DNA of 64,000 bases. Origin: Breviolum minutum Mf 1.05b.01 (taxonomy: Eukaryota > Sar > Dinophyceae > Suessiales > Symbiodiniaceae). The notes below the pieces were generated by a model that was not told where the DNA came from, made no database searches, and saw nothing but the letters and a program-made list of their open reading frames with translations. Position numbers and translations under genes: made by a program. How positions within the stretch are numbered: the stretch's first letter is position 1; every line of letters starts with the position of its first letter. The stretch is taken from contig DF240814.1 in the NCBI GenBank assembly GCA_000507305.1, positions 18,501 through 82,500 of the forward strand, written 5' to 3'. Positions 1 to 12,500 of the stretch are shown in pieces.

Positions 1-1670
1 CAGCAGGTGGGAGCTGGGAGGGGCCGCCGAAGTTTGAGGCTTGATGCTATGAATCATGTGGTTTTACAGCTTCACCGTTTTTACTACGACATGTTGTTAC
101 TTCATTTCGGGTTCTTTGCAACTTTGGATTCATAGGGGGTACCCATAGCTCCAAATGGCTTCCTGGTTTTTTAAACACGTGGCAAGTAATGGGAGAAGCC
201 ACCGTAATAGCTTAACTGGTGAGCCAGATTTGGGCCATTCACCGTATCAAACATGGATTGTAAGATTGCTTTGTGGTGACTTGATGTTGCTGTTCTTGGG
301 AAGTTGACGATTCCCATGTTGTGTGTGTGTGTGTTCTTTCTTCGCAACTTCACATTCATAACACGATCCCTGTTCCCTATACAACAGAAACACGCAAACA
401 AGCAAACAAGCAAACAAGCAAGCAAGCAAGCAAGCAAGCAAACAAGCAAGCAAACAAACAAACAAACAAACAAAGCAAGCAAGCAAGCAAACAAACAAAG
501 CAAGCAAGCAAACAAACAAACAAACAAACAACGCAAACAAAGCAAACCAAAAAGAGCAAAAGCCAGCAGCAAAAAGCAAGAAACAAACCGTAAATCACAG
601 CCAATCAAATCAAAAATTAAAAAAGGTAAATAAAACTTTCAGGATTTTGCCAAACTAAAACAAACCAAATCAAAGAAAAACTCCCATGGCACCTGTATCT
701 GGTGGTGCTTCCTCAGTCGCAAAGGGGGGGCAACTCTGAAACGGTGACCGTTGGAGTGACTTTATCTCGGCTAGAATTCAGCCAAATTCATGCACGCGAA
801 AAGCCCTGAAAATATGCCGGGCCCCAAAAAGAAAGTAATTAGTCTTCCTTTCCCATCATTTTTCAGGGGCGAACTGTTAAACTTCGGGGGTGTAAACTCT
901 ATATTTATACTGTCTATACTATAACTTACAATACTGGCAATCATAAGTGATAAGACATAAAATATATACATATCAACTCTTGCAATACTACTAGATAAAG
1001 AGTGCACATTGGAACAATCCATTGGATCTTCCAGTTGTATCTCAGTTTTGAAGGTCGTTTTTTGGCGTGGATTCGGGCCTTCAACGCTCGAAGCTTCTTA
1101 TGCACGGCATGGAGCAATTGCCTGCAGCACTGCCAAACCCCAAAAGCAACGAATGTATTCAACGGATTCTATATCCTGCAATTGTTACAAAGCCAGAACC
1201 GTCCAAAACAGCTGAGTTTGATTTACTTCTTCTAATCATTTGCTTTTGTGGGGCTTCGTTTTTTGTTCGGTCATTCAATTGGATCTCCAGGCACCTGGAC
1301 TCATCCACCAGATTTCGAACCTCCTTGGAGGTATGTCCACCTTGGGATGGTTTGGTTGATGAAATCTGCTGAGATGCTGTGATGACCCACCGGGGAGTGT
1401 TGCAAATGCTTTTTTGGTGGAAAGGATTCGATACATGTTCATACTGTAGTTGCACTTGTGGCGTTCAAGTTCGCACACTGAACCTAACCTTCAAATAACA
1501 TCCAATGTCCATAATACATGTGTTTGGTCCTTCAAACAATGATGAAAGCATCACCATATCGACATAATATTGACAAAACACGGCCCAATGTGCAGTTTAA
1601 GCGGCTGAACACTGGCATCATTTGCGTCTGAGTGTAGATGTTGATGGCATCCGCAGTGTCATGGGCTATC
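1..1670 (-). CDS. Unidentified host gene, 5 candidate exons, runs off the left edge
   Basis: Candidate exons on the minus strand, in transcript order: 1613-1670, 1295-1368, 992-1121, 693-735 and 1-39 (cut by the window edge). Each has an AG acceptor and GT donor, and codon phase agrees at all four junctions. Readable peptides are DTADAINIYTQTQMMP, then SKEVRNLVDES joined to RQLLHAVHKKLRALKARIHA (basic, helical), then SCPPFATEEAPPDT, then ASNFGGPSQLPPA. The basic stretch suggests a nucleic-acid-binding or coiled segment, but I recognise no family. An upstream exon near 1730-1880, ending in a GTAAGT donor, is possible but its phase does not join cleanly. The (CAAACAAG)n microsatellite and a fold-back element lie in the last introns. 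Low-complexity P/G/S sequence at the end weakens the last two exon calls. Confidence 0.45.
392..540. repeat. CAAA/CAAG microsatellite
   Basis: Interrupted array of CAAA and CAAG tetranucleotides. It produces long artificial ORFs on both strands (Lys/Gln/Ser-rich and Leu/Cys-rich) that I do not treat as genes. It sits in an intron of the minus-strand gene at the left edge. Confidence 0.9.
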
Positions 1671-2040
1671 CTGGTCAGCTACCCTCCCTTTCCTGCTTTT
1701 TGGACTGCAGGAATTTGACACATTACTTACCCAGCCAAACCCTTCATGAGTTGAATAATCATCTTTTTGTATCTTTCTCATGTCCGAATGCTTTGCTTGG
1801 CTGGTAGGAATGCAGTGGCCACGAAGAGCCCCACAGCAAATCCACACTGAGCAGCGCCAACAACCCCTACAGTTTGTTTCAAGGAGGGTTTGATATACCA
1901 AAAAAACAAGAATCCGCAATGATGCATCCATGCTCATGGGCTACCGGGTATTGATGCTGTTTAAAAAACTCAGAAAAAGACGATTCATGCGGTTCAAAGA
2001 CCCTCACCATGCAGAATCCATGGCAAGACATCTTGGACGT

Positions 2041-2086
2041 TCATTGATTCAGTGATGCCATTGGCTCAGAATGGTGGGCGCTCTTC

Positions 2087-2147
<61 letters not shown>

Positions 2148-4866
2148 GCTGCAGTTCCTTTCCAAAAAATGTGTGCCTCTTGGTGTCTGGATCGTTCTCC
2201 ACCACCTTTTCCTTCTGCTTCGCCACTTTCTCCCTGGCGGGGAATGGGCATGTGAGCATGGACCTTTCTCCGCGACAAAGTCAACCATTGCCAATGCCAA
2301 AAGGAAGGTTTTGGACAAACAATGTAACACTGCACCACAAGAAGTCAGCTCAATCTCATTGATGTATGACGAAGCAAGAAAAACCTTCAAAACTTCTGTA
2401 GTTCTCACAACAAATCCATGAGTCTGACCTCTTTCATTCAACAAAAACAAGTTCTCCCATTAAAAAAAATATCATATCATTTCAAGTGGCATTTTGGGGG
2501 GGGGACAAATTCCAAGGAGCGTCAACCCGGTCAACCCTACCACTATCCAAATTGGTTTTGGCCAAGTTACACTTCCGATTTCATGGCCTCCTCCACCTTG
2601 GTTTTGTGATGGCGATGGAAATCTGTGAAGGAAAACGGGGGTGAAATGCGTGGAAGTTCCGGAGGAAAAATCCTGTGAGTTTCCATCATCTTCTATATAT
2701 TTCTCATGTTTGAAGGTTGTGAAGCTTCCAGCAGAGTCCAGCATGGATTTATCAGGGATTCCAAACCGCTTTAGTGACTCCCCAGGACTCAAGTTCCAAG
2801 GGTGTCAAGTTCAGCAAACCTTAAGAACCTTCAGCAGAACTGCGAAAAGTACAGCCTTTCTCATCTTCACCAGCAATTTTCGGTGAGTTTAACAGGAATT
2901 TTTGGGGAACCTCCCCCCATCCCCAAATGGAAATGCTGGATCTTTAACAGAAATTGCGTTTTAACCACCTCAATTTCAAAACACACCCAGATAGATATCA
3001 TGTGGTCATAGGCTGGCAAAAAATGGTGAAAATCTTCACAAAAAAAAAAACGTCATTGGAGAGGAATTGCCCTCCATGCTGCAGCTTTTTGGGCTCCCAA
3101 ACTGCATTACTCGCCTTCCGAAAAGCCGGGAAGTGACAAGGGGGAAGCAGTCGAGGTTGTAATTTTTCCATTGATGTTTCATCCTTTAGGATAAATTTCA
3201 ATAGGGATCCTTTGCAACAAGCATTAGATCATCCGAAATGGATCACTGGCATCCTGGGAAGGGACACAATTTAAATTTAACTTATATATATATATGTATA
3301 CATACATACCGATAATAAATTATAGTCTATATATCATAACATATTATATCATATATTATATACACACACTTTGTTTAGTGCAAACAGAACGACGACATGG
3401 CCAAAAGGTTTCAAGGCGAAGCATATGCGCACATCGTGAATTGAATCAACCCATTCAATAAAGCTGCCAAGAAAGACTCTTAAGGCGCCCCGTGGGTGGA
3501 AAGCGATGGGTCATCATCACCTCTCTATTTCTACGTTTTTCCATTCGCTTGACATGGCTTTTTCAATATGATGACTTCAGAACAAACTATATATGCCATC
3601 TGCGAATCCCAAGATAGCCTCATCTTCTGCTTTTGCCACCGTTGGTTTCTCATCTTCCTTAGCAACGTAGGAATGACCAAATACACATGAAAGGAGTGAA
3701 ATCACTCGGACAATCTCAGAATAACTCCAAATTTCATCATCACAATCATCACACTTCGTAAAGAAAGTACACCTCGAAAACTCCGAACATACCATTTTTC
3801 TGGGGAAAAAGCCAATCACCTTAGGAGTAAAAAATGGATCACGAGATCGCCATCACCATCGTCATTTGCTGAGAACCGAGACGAAAGCAGAGATTTCACC
3901 CAGGCCTCAGCTGCTGTGGTTTTGGTGCCAAAAATCTCAATGCTCAAATGTACGAAAACTCGAAAAAAAATGGAACCTCTTTGAGGTCTTTAAAAAGTGT
4001 TTGAAAGAATTTCAAGCCCATGTGAAAAAAAAACATGTTTTATTGTGATTTTCGTGTCGTCCCTTTATTGCTGAAAACCCCACGCTTTTTTGTGAAACTC
4101 CTCTCCCATCGTACCCACCGAGGAACGTCGTGGTGCACTGCTGCCAGGCATCGGCAGGTCCCATGGCATGGGAGAAGCTCCACCTGCAGCCATGGGAATC
4201 TTAGGGTATCTATCCCCCAATGCTACCCCCACCCCCAAGAAATAGCCAGCCTTGTTAAGGGACTATTAACCATTGGTATCCCACTATTAGAGGGATTAAG
4301 AATTGAGGGACTATTAAGAAATAAGCCCTTATTAAGGGATTCTTAATCACCATCATCCACCAGTCAGGCCCTAGTAAGGCCCTATTTTCTGGGGTGGGGG
4401 GTAGCATTGGGGGGGTACCCTTAGATTCCGGTGAATAGCCATGGAAAATCATCCCTAGTCAATAGGAAATACATCTGACATCTACAAATGAGGAATCTTA
4501 CATTGATATCACTAGAAGCCAACTAGTCGATGTCATCAATATCATTAATACGTATCATTCATATCATTAGTATCCCATGAACTGACCAATTTCTTCTTGT
4601 CATTCAAAACAATTCTTTTTCCTGATTCCGTAGCTCAACAAAGCATAAGCAACTCCCAGCAATCTCACCTATCGTTGGATGGACAATTTTGAAGTAGACA
4701 TCTTGGATGGATGGACGGATGGAGATTCCCAGGTTGCCACGGATTCCCGGTTACCTGCTGCTTGAGGTGGTAGCATGGGCTGCATGGGTCCCAGCTGCCC
4801 GAGCTCAGGGCCGAGCTGGGACCCCGGAGGCCAGGTGGGCATATTGCCAGGTGGCCAACCTCGTGG
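2041..4866 (-). CDS. Unidentified host gene with Pro/Met/Gly-rich and poly-Gln regions
   Basis: Candidate minus-strand exons: 4755-4866, 4119-4183, 3370-3463, 3052-3114, 2573-2622 and a terminal exon 2041-2233. The first pair joins in phase to give GWPPGNMPTWPPGSQLG... and MLPPQAAG-GASPMPWDLPMPG. The third and fourth also join in phase (FIEWVDSIHDVRICF...; ASNAVWEPKKLQHGG). The last exon begins EKVAKQKEKVVENDPDTKR, runs through about 22 glutamines encoded by the GTT/CAA microsatellite, and stops at 2041 after MASLNQ. Some exons are clearly missing, because phases around 2573-2622 do not connect. The Pro/Met-rich and poly-Gln composition is typical of RNA-binding or transcription-related proteins, which is inference only. 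A 220-bp fold-back element occupies the intron at 4201-4423. Confidence 0.45.
2088..2150 (-). repeat. (CAA)n microsatellite, read as poly-Gln
   Basis: About 21 uninterrupted GTT units on the plus strand. All three minus frames stay open across it (poly-Gln, poly-Asn, poly-Thr). I prefer the Gln frame because its flanks, KRHTFFGKELQ and KSAHHSEPMASLNQ, look like ordinary coding sequence and the frame ends in a stop. Confidence 0.8.
4201..4423. mobile_element. Fold-back (MITE-like) element, family 4
   Basis: Terminal inverted repeats of roughly 30 bp: GGGTATC...CCCAATGCTACCCC on the left and its complement GGGGTAGCATTGGGGGGGTACCC on the right. The interior contains repeated TTAAGGG/CCCTTA motifs. 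A shorter relative lies at 57421-57565. It has no coding capacity and sits in an intron. Confidence 0.7.
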
Positions 4867-6557
4867 CTGGGGGGGTAGTTTTTTTCAGTAATTTGTATGG
4901 ACTCTATCTAACATAGAGAGCGAGGTAGCTAGGTAGCTATCTAATCTATCTAATCTATGTATCTATCTAGCTGCTAAGGATCTATCTCATCTTATCTAAT
5001 CTAATCTCCCTATCTTTCTGTCATTCTTTCTTTCGTTCTTTCGCTCTTTCTTTCTTTGGTTCTTTCGTTCTTTCGTTCTTTCTTTCTTCCTTTCTTTCTT
5101 TCTTCCTTTTGCTCGAGGAAAAGGAAAGAAGGGCCCAATGAATGTTTACCCTCCCTGAAACTAACAGTTCGCACCTGAAAATGGATGGTTGGAAGATGAA
5201 TTTCCTTTAGGGGCTATGTTAGCTTTTTGGGAGGGTAGATCTTTAAGGTATGATTATCTTTCATCTTGTCTCCTTCAACTTCGATGCAATGTAAGTTTGT
5301 GTGGGGACAAAATCTGCGAAAACCCTGAGAGTTTCTCATCCTTTAAGGAACTTAAGGAAACCAACCCGTTTTTGCTAGTAATGGTGGATAAGATTTGCCT
5401 AATGCATCTACTCACAAAAACGGATTCTTCTTGAAACCCCGCCTGCCATGCCCATTTGAGGCATCAGTTGGAACCTTAGGATACCCATTTGATGCAGGTT
5501 CCAGAGTGACTGTTTGGAATGAAGTCTTTATTCAAATAATCTTTGGTGATACTCCATCTGGAAAAAAACTTCATGGAAACCAGTTGATATGGTAAGTATC
5601 TCAAGTCTTTGCATTTCCTATATGAAACGATCTGGATTTACCGTGGCCCTGTCTCAAACATGGAAATTCTCTCGACCGGTGTTGGGTTCCTTCAACTCTT
5701 GGGTATATACATTCCCCTGTGTAGGGTTATTCCAATGATGAATGCCTTTTTTCACGACAGTTACACACCACTGGGGTACATGGGATGACCAAATCTATAT
5801 AACAAGTTTAGTGATCTTATGTTTGATGAGATCCAAAATGATTGATGAAGGGATTATGGAGTCAGATTTTTCGGCACTTTAAGATTGACTTCAGGACATT
5901 CGGAAAGGTCATTCCGAAATTCACCTACCAGGCTAGCAAGAGTTGTTCCCAAGACCAACAAGATGAACCCACTGACTCAAAAGGGACCGTGCCTTTTTGA
6001 AGCTCAAACTATATTTTCCTACCAAAGATGTGATCCCCCAGAAGTTTGAGCGCCATTGGCTTAGTATACGAAAGTCAAACTCTCTCGATCGGTTTGTATC
6101 TCTTCAACTTCCTTGGGATGTTCCCTGATCACATCTCCGTCTCCGGCCATGAAAATGTCTCAAGTCTCCCCCAGTTTACCATTTGGCCATTTTGCGAAGG
6201 ATGCCTTCATGACCACCATTTTTTCAATTTCAAGACCAAAAATCCTACCTTGTCTATCCCTCTCCCCAAAACAATACAAACATTCAACTTGTTCGTGTCC
6301 AAAAAAAAACGAGAAACCTCGAAAAATCCACAAGAAAGAAACCAACTTATGAACTTATCTATCCCAGGGGAAAGGAGAATCATCTTCTTCACAAGTGCCC
6401 CGGGATGGGATTGGATATCTGTTAGTTAGATCCCAGGAGGGTATCTCTGATATCATGACCAACTAGTTGGTGGTTGAACCAACCCATTTGAAAAATATGC
6501 TCGTCAAATTGGATCATCTCCCCAGGTAGGATATTTGAAACCACCAGCGATCGCCAA
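4867..6557. other. Intergenic or intronic stretch with one candidate exon
   Basis: It holds simple repeats (TATC- and TTTC-type, 4918-5105) and a fold-back element (5147-5237). One candidate minus exon at 5511-5557 reads WSITKDYLNKDFIPN, with a strong acceptor (a T-run before CAG), and another at about 6172-6241 reads GLEIEKMVVMKASFAKWPN. Two degenerate copies of a short motif containing CTCTCGAYCGGT lie near 5672 and 6083. The rest shows nothing I can interpret. Confidence 0.4.
5147..5237. mobile_element. Fold-back element, family 1
   Basis: It begins TACCCTCCCTGAAACTAACA and ends with an imperfect complement, TGTTAGCTTTTTGGGAGGGTA. About 90 bp, non-coding. Relatives lie at 15161, 32895, 35641, 41822 and 52093, and probably at about 800-897. 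Confidence 0.7.
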
Positions 6558-9500
6558 TCATTCAGAGTGCCATTTCGAGTGTTTCATCCAAGCTTCGAAG
6601 TGTACTTTGCCACTGACCTTGGCCCCATGCAGAAATCTGACACATTCCCCGTGTATCACCCCATGTATTTGTCTTTGTGCAAATTCATTGCGAACAAAAC
6701 GTATGGGGTTTAAACACCAAGATAAGGTAACAAACTTTGGCGAAACTGAGTTTCAGAAATCTGAATCTGTAGGATTTATGCATGTTTTCCATGCATGTGT
6801 TCCTTGATTCTATAGTATCTGCTCCATCATGGACACACCTCAGGCTTCACACACTGGGAGCCAGACGTTCCATGGCCCAGCATGGCACAAACACCCCGCT
6901 TCAGACACGGTGGGGTTGTGGCCGTGTGTGGAAATTTCTGGGATTAATGGACTTGGCTAGGTTTGTCATTTGTCAGTGAAACTTGCCCAAGATCTCCATC
7001 TGTTAACATTCACTGATTGACTCTCTATATATATATATATATATATATATGTCATCTGTATACAGTAGTCTCATTTTTTTTCAAACTCTGTTGAATCCTT
7101 CAATCGTCCTCTTGAGATAAGTGCGATTTTTTTTATTCATCTGAAGTTTCTCACAATTTGACGACGCCCTTTCTCTATGGACCATGATTCATGGTTTCTT
7201 CCAACTTGATCCCCTTGATTTGGATGGCTTCCGGAACTCGTCGCTAGTCGCGACACGGCCCCCCCGGTGTCTGATTCATATTTAAGGTCGTGAAACAGGG
7301 TCTGTGTAAACCAAATTGGTGCAAGAGAACAGAACATGTGAAATCATTTTTTTACAAAAAGTCTTCGAAAACAATTCAGATGCCCTTTAGCATCTGTATA
7401 AATTCGACTGTTTCGTTACAAGTATCTATCTATCTTGGGTATGTTTTGGATGCTGCGAGGCAAAAAAATGCCAACCTTCCAAGTGTATCCCTTGAGAGCA
7501 GCGCCAGCCATCCGAACAATCTCCTCAACATGGGAAATGGTACTTGGTTGCTCCTTTGGCGACCTTGAAGGGGTTCTTCCGAACTTGATTCCAATCAAGA
7601 TACCTCCAGTAACTAAAGAATTCCCTTCATGTTTGAAATCAAGAAGTAGCTTGCAGCTTGCATGTGAGTTGTTCCATCATATCCAAAACAAACTCGAATA
7701 GGTTTTAGTTTTAGATGATATCCCAAGGATCTTGTCAAGTAAGTCTCAATTTTGCAAGTATACAGTATAGAAGTCTTATAAAACTACTTGTACCTTGGGA
7801 AACCAAAGGGAATCGACCTGTCAACGTCTTAAATCACACACATCAAAATACATCAAGAACGTCAAAATTATGCAGTCAATGATATTCTATGTTATGTAAT
7901 TCAAGCACAATACATGTGAAGTGCTAGGATGTCATAAACCCAATGAAGTAAAAACGATTAAAATCGAATGTCGAACTAGTTGTTGTTGCATCTTATCTTT
8001 AGCGACACAAGTCGTCTGACTCAACATCGGTGCTTGACCCATCTCCTGATACCAACTGCGTTCCACCGAAGCGACGTATTGACGCTTGATTACCTCAGGA
8101 CAGGTGGAGAAATGCAGGGAAAGCATACACTGCTAAGTATTGCTTTGTTAGGTGTAGTATAGAGGTATGCCATATGTTTAAACAAGATATCCATATTTAA
8201 GATACAATATTTTGAGACCCTGCAACTGCTTCGATCACGATTGCTTGTGTCTTTTGTCTGACTTTCCAGTGTTACTGCCATACGTCACATCCAGATGTAC
8301 AACGTACCGTAACATACGTACAAATGAAACAACCAAGAGTGGTAATGTGAACATGTGAATCATATTTGCATACACATGTATGCACTTACATCTATCTGTC
8401 ATTTCTATATACACTGATACGAGAATGTCTGGTTTGCCATTGATGATTAGATTGACGAAATAGAAATCTTGGAAGTTGACAAAAGCATGGATTGTCTACT
8501 TTTGACATGACAAACCTTTGGCAGGGTCCAGCATGTTTGTAGGGTCCAGCATGCACAAAGCTGGAAGGTTTGGCGTTTGGAAAAACCTACGATTCGTGGA
8601 TTGGGTTTTGTCAGCTATGGGGGGCATGTGTGGAGGCTTCCCTTTCGCTATATCGTATATATGCATATCAATCACAAACCTGGAAAATCCTGAAATTATA
8701 AATACAATGAAATGTGGTATCTATACAAAACGCCCATGTTGCAGGTGACGCTTGAATCTGGCGACTGCGAATCCACTCACCATTGCCCTTTGCTACAACC
8801 TCACAGAGCACACAAAGACGTTGCCGCACTTTTTCTCTCGCCCCGTGGGTACTTGCAGGGCGTAGATGGAGCAGTTCCTGGCACGCAGGTGCTACAAGGC
8901 TGAGTTTTCTGCTACAACTGGCAGTTGCTACCTGGGGAAAAAAGAACTCAAAAAATGTCAGCAAGTCACGAGAAAAGTCCTACGGAACTAACACTTAGAC
9001 AGCACCCAAGCAGCAGAAGCAGCAGTACTTTTTCCTTCTGTGTTTGGGTGCCAGTTTGTGCAACCCTGGCCTGTTGGCAGGTGTCAAATGAGACCAGAAG
9101 TGTTCTGGGTCAAACCAAAATGGTCCCTGTCAGGTGGACCAAATATCCAGCCGTACCAACAGGGCTAGCAGTTGGCACAAACCCAGACAGGTGGGAAGTG
9201 TGAGAATGAGTGAAAAGTAGCGTTCCCAGGATAAGGTCCGTGGGCTATAGCTCCATCCAAATCCGGTACTAGCACTTCCTCCTCTTCTTCAGCTTCGGAG
9301 CAGGAGCGGAACGCTCGACTGGCTCCGGTCCAGGAAGATCACCTTGTGCATCAAGATGTTGTAGTATCCAAGGGAAGATCTTGAACTCTGAGAGTAGTGG
9401 TGCAACCATAAGTTCCAACGAAGAGTCAAACCCTTCAAAAGAAGGGTGAGTGAGATCATCTGCCCATTGGTTGAAGTCTCTCTTCACATGGGATGGCATC

Positions 9501-12500
9501 AAACTACAACTCGTAGCCGTGAGTTGGAACATGATTTCCATGAGCAAGCCAGCTGTAGGCATCTTTCTCGTGTAGTCATTCAGCAGTCCGTAGATATTGC
9601 CCTGGTTATCACTAGCCAGGGGCAAAAGCACCGGTCCCCTGAGGGCCGAACTCTTCCTACATAGGTACATCGTGAGAAAGAGTGTACCCAACATTTCCAG
9701 AGCTGCAATGCGACGCTTGGGCTTGCGGTCCTTGAAGGCCCAAGAGTGTTGGTTTCTTTGACCTGGTAATGGAACCACCATACCTGATGCTTTTCTGGGT
9801 TTGGGTGGTTGCTGATCCAACCTCCAACGTATGCCTCTCCACTATCTGAGGCACTTGCATCGCTTGCCCCCCACCAGGAGCTCTGAGGAGCGTAAGGGGT
9901 TGGATGATGGTAGTCTTTCTCAAAGAGGCAATGGAGTAGATGCGCAAAGTCACGGAGAAGCTTGTTGGGTCTGCCTGAGGACTTAACCGCTGATTTCCAT
10001 TGAATGGCTTGGTGAGTGGACAGCAGTTGGTGGCCCACTGCAAGCGACCCAGGGCACTGTCCAATTCTTGTTTCGTGAAGGTCTGGTTGTCAACCATTTT
10101 ATCCAACACCGCCATAACCAACTCATGTTTGGTAGGTGCCATCCGCACCAACTGGAGGTCTGGGGTCATAATGAACCCCAACCAGGTGTTCGAGAGGCCA
10201 ATAGCCGTCTTCTTCCAACTCAAGGGGCAGCCAAAAGCCACCAGAAACAGAAGGATGGCACTTGTTGCAAGAGATTTGCGGAGGAGCCAGCAAAAGTCAT
10301 CCACAAAGACAAAGCCCCAGTCCACCATGGGATAGACATGGTATAAGAGACGAAGCAGCGCCGAGGCAAGGCGCCCCCAATAGAGTTGTGCACTGGCCAT
10401 GCCATAGGTTCCAACCTTGTTTATCCACCACTCGTCCCCTAACTTCGCCACCTGGTACCGCCACTCTGGTGCCAGTATCTTGACTCTTCTATGAGCCTTC
10501 GTGACGTCTGCCTTCAAGAGCATCCACTGGTCATCTTGTTTGGGCCAATCCCAATGTGCATAGGGGAGTTTCTTGTGGCCAGGTTCTTTCTGTGATGCCT
10601 GCAGCCAGTGAATGCCGTGGAGGCAGTCCATGACTGTGGGGGCTGTAGTGCGTTCGTCGGTATTGGCCTGGATGTGGGCATTTGCACCTCCCCAAGATCC
10701 GTCATAGATGGTACGAATCTTGTCTCCTTCATCAATAGCTACCATAGGACCTGGGCATAATTCCGGTATGCCACATCCACAGATGGATGCCGCTTCCTGG
10801 GCCGTAAGGGGACCAAGTACCATGTCCATATCCCGTTCCTCCAAAAATGGCTTCCGAATATCCTCTGAATGGATCTCCGCTGATGCATAGTTTCCACGTC
10901 CTCGTGGGTCCTCCAAGGCTGCATCTAGAGGGCTCTCACCTTTTAACTCTTCTTTGGTAGGCCAGATGCCTGGACTCTTGAGGGGTGGTTCTCGCACCCC
11001 CAGTGGCACCCCATTTTTCAGGACCTCAAAAGTATTGGGAGTCTGGATCAACACTGGTAGCAAGTCCAAGGATTTTCTTTCCCAAGTCCACGAGTGATGG
11101 GGCTGGCTTTCTCAAGGGTGGTGGAGACCTACCCGGACTCGGTTTTCCTCCTCCATCGCGTAGTGGGCGAACTTTGAAGCCAATCTCTGGGGTCCATGCT
11201 GGGTGAGGGCGACCAGTGGTAGGTGCCGTCTGCCTCGAAGCGAAGCTCCCAAAGTTTGCCATCCACCAACATGCTCGCCATCGGCTGAGTGTAGTGGACC
11301 GCATCCTGCGTGGACTTGCAGAAGAGACACTTCTTCTTCTCGGGATCCCTGGGTGTCAAGCAGGTGGGGCACATCATCTCCATGGCAGCACCTGCATTCA
11401 CCTCATGCATCTCGCCATAGCCCAGGCCCCTCTTCTCCGATGGCTTCAAGAACTTCCTGGCCAACAGCTTGCCATGCTCCTTGGCGCGCTTGACAATGAT
11501 GTAGCACTCAAGTGCCCTCTCCACCCCAGCACGGGTCAAGGGTTTGCCACGGAAGACGTCGAACAGCTGGGCTACTTCTTGTACTGAAAGTCCACCAAGT
11601 AGGGAGGAGACATAGCGAGAAACATGTGGAAATGGTTCTGGGAAGCAGGTCAGGCGGAAGAGGCCATCACCTGCAGGCTCCACTTCGACCCGCTTTGGTC
11701 CATCTGTTTGTGGTCCAGCCACATCCGCTTGAAAATCTCCAACACTGAGCCTGTGGATGTGCTCCGTGAGCTCCGAGAGCGTGTCCTTGACTGTCTCCAT
11801 GTTCGCATCCTCCTGAGTCAAAAAGACGTACTGCTCCCGGTCTTTCTTCTCTTGGTCTCGCAAAAAGGCCCCCACCATCTCAGTCTCAGTGAGGGGCACT
11901 GGGTCAGCAATCAGCCAGTCGTCATCTGATTTCTTGTCCACCTCCATTTGCTCGACCCCATCCTCAAGGCCATCAGCCGAGGTAGGGGGAGCAATCACCG
12001 CATTGATTGCGCCAGCCGCTGCAGTAGGGTCAAAGGACGCCGCCAAGTCCGCAGCCATTGACTCCGGCTTCATCATGCCAGAACCACTGGCTTCGCCCGC
12101 TATCAGCTGGGGACCAGGGTTGGCAGAATCGACCTTCGTCTCCGGAGCAGACCCAAAAGCAGCCGCAACTTGCTGCAAGGCTTCTGCATCCTTCTCTGCA
12201 TTGGTTGGAATCCTGCCTCCTTCCTTGGTGGCAGCCTGCTTGAACTCAATTGGAGTGAATCCGGACATGGCTCAGAAAGGATGAGAGATAGAATGCGTGA
12301 GGCGCAGTTTTCTTTTGATCGTGATGATCGCAGTTTCACTTGAGCCAAAATGGAGACATTTTGCTCAAGTGAACATTGCAGACATATTCATGCTTTCCAG
12401 CAAGCTTCCCAAGCAAAATGAAAATGTCTGAATGATAGCTCCTATTACCTGAATCTGACTCTAAAAATGGAAGAGTGTCCTAGCACATGTTGATACATAG

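Larger units (their letters stand above)
9269..12268 (-). mobile_element. Element A: degenerate RT-RNase H retroelement (coding part)
   Basis: Two coding regions lie on the minus strand: a gag-like ORF (11129-12268) followed by a reverse transcriptase-RNase H region (9269-about 11069) spread over three frames. The RT-RH motifs resemble DIRS/Ty3-type enzymes more than LINE enzymes. I see no tyrosine recombinase, integrase, long terminal repeat or clear target duplication, so the class is uncertain. The GC-rich block 8990-9268 is probably its 3' untranslated region and contains an imperfect hairpin. At the 5' side a spliced-leader relict lies 70 nt before the first ATG, so the integrated copy probably derives from a trans-spliced mRNA. 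It is in sense orientation in an apparent host intron. Confidence 0.75.

Noticed and set aside
171..633. Long ORFs on both strands over the CAAA/CAAG repeat
   Set aside because: They are the microsatellite read in different frames; composition is Lys/Gln or Leu/Cys only, with no flanking gene signals.
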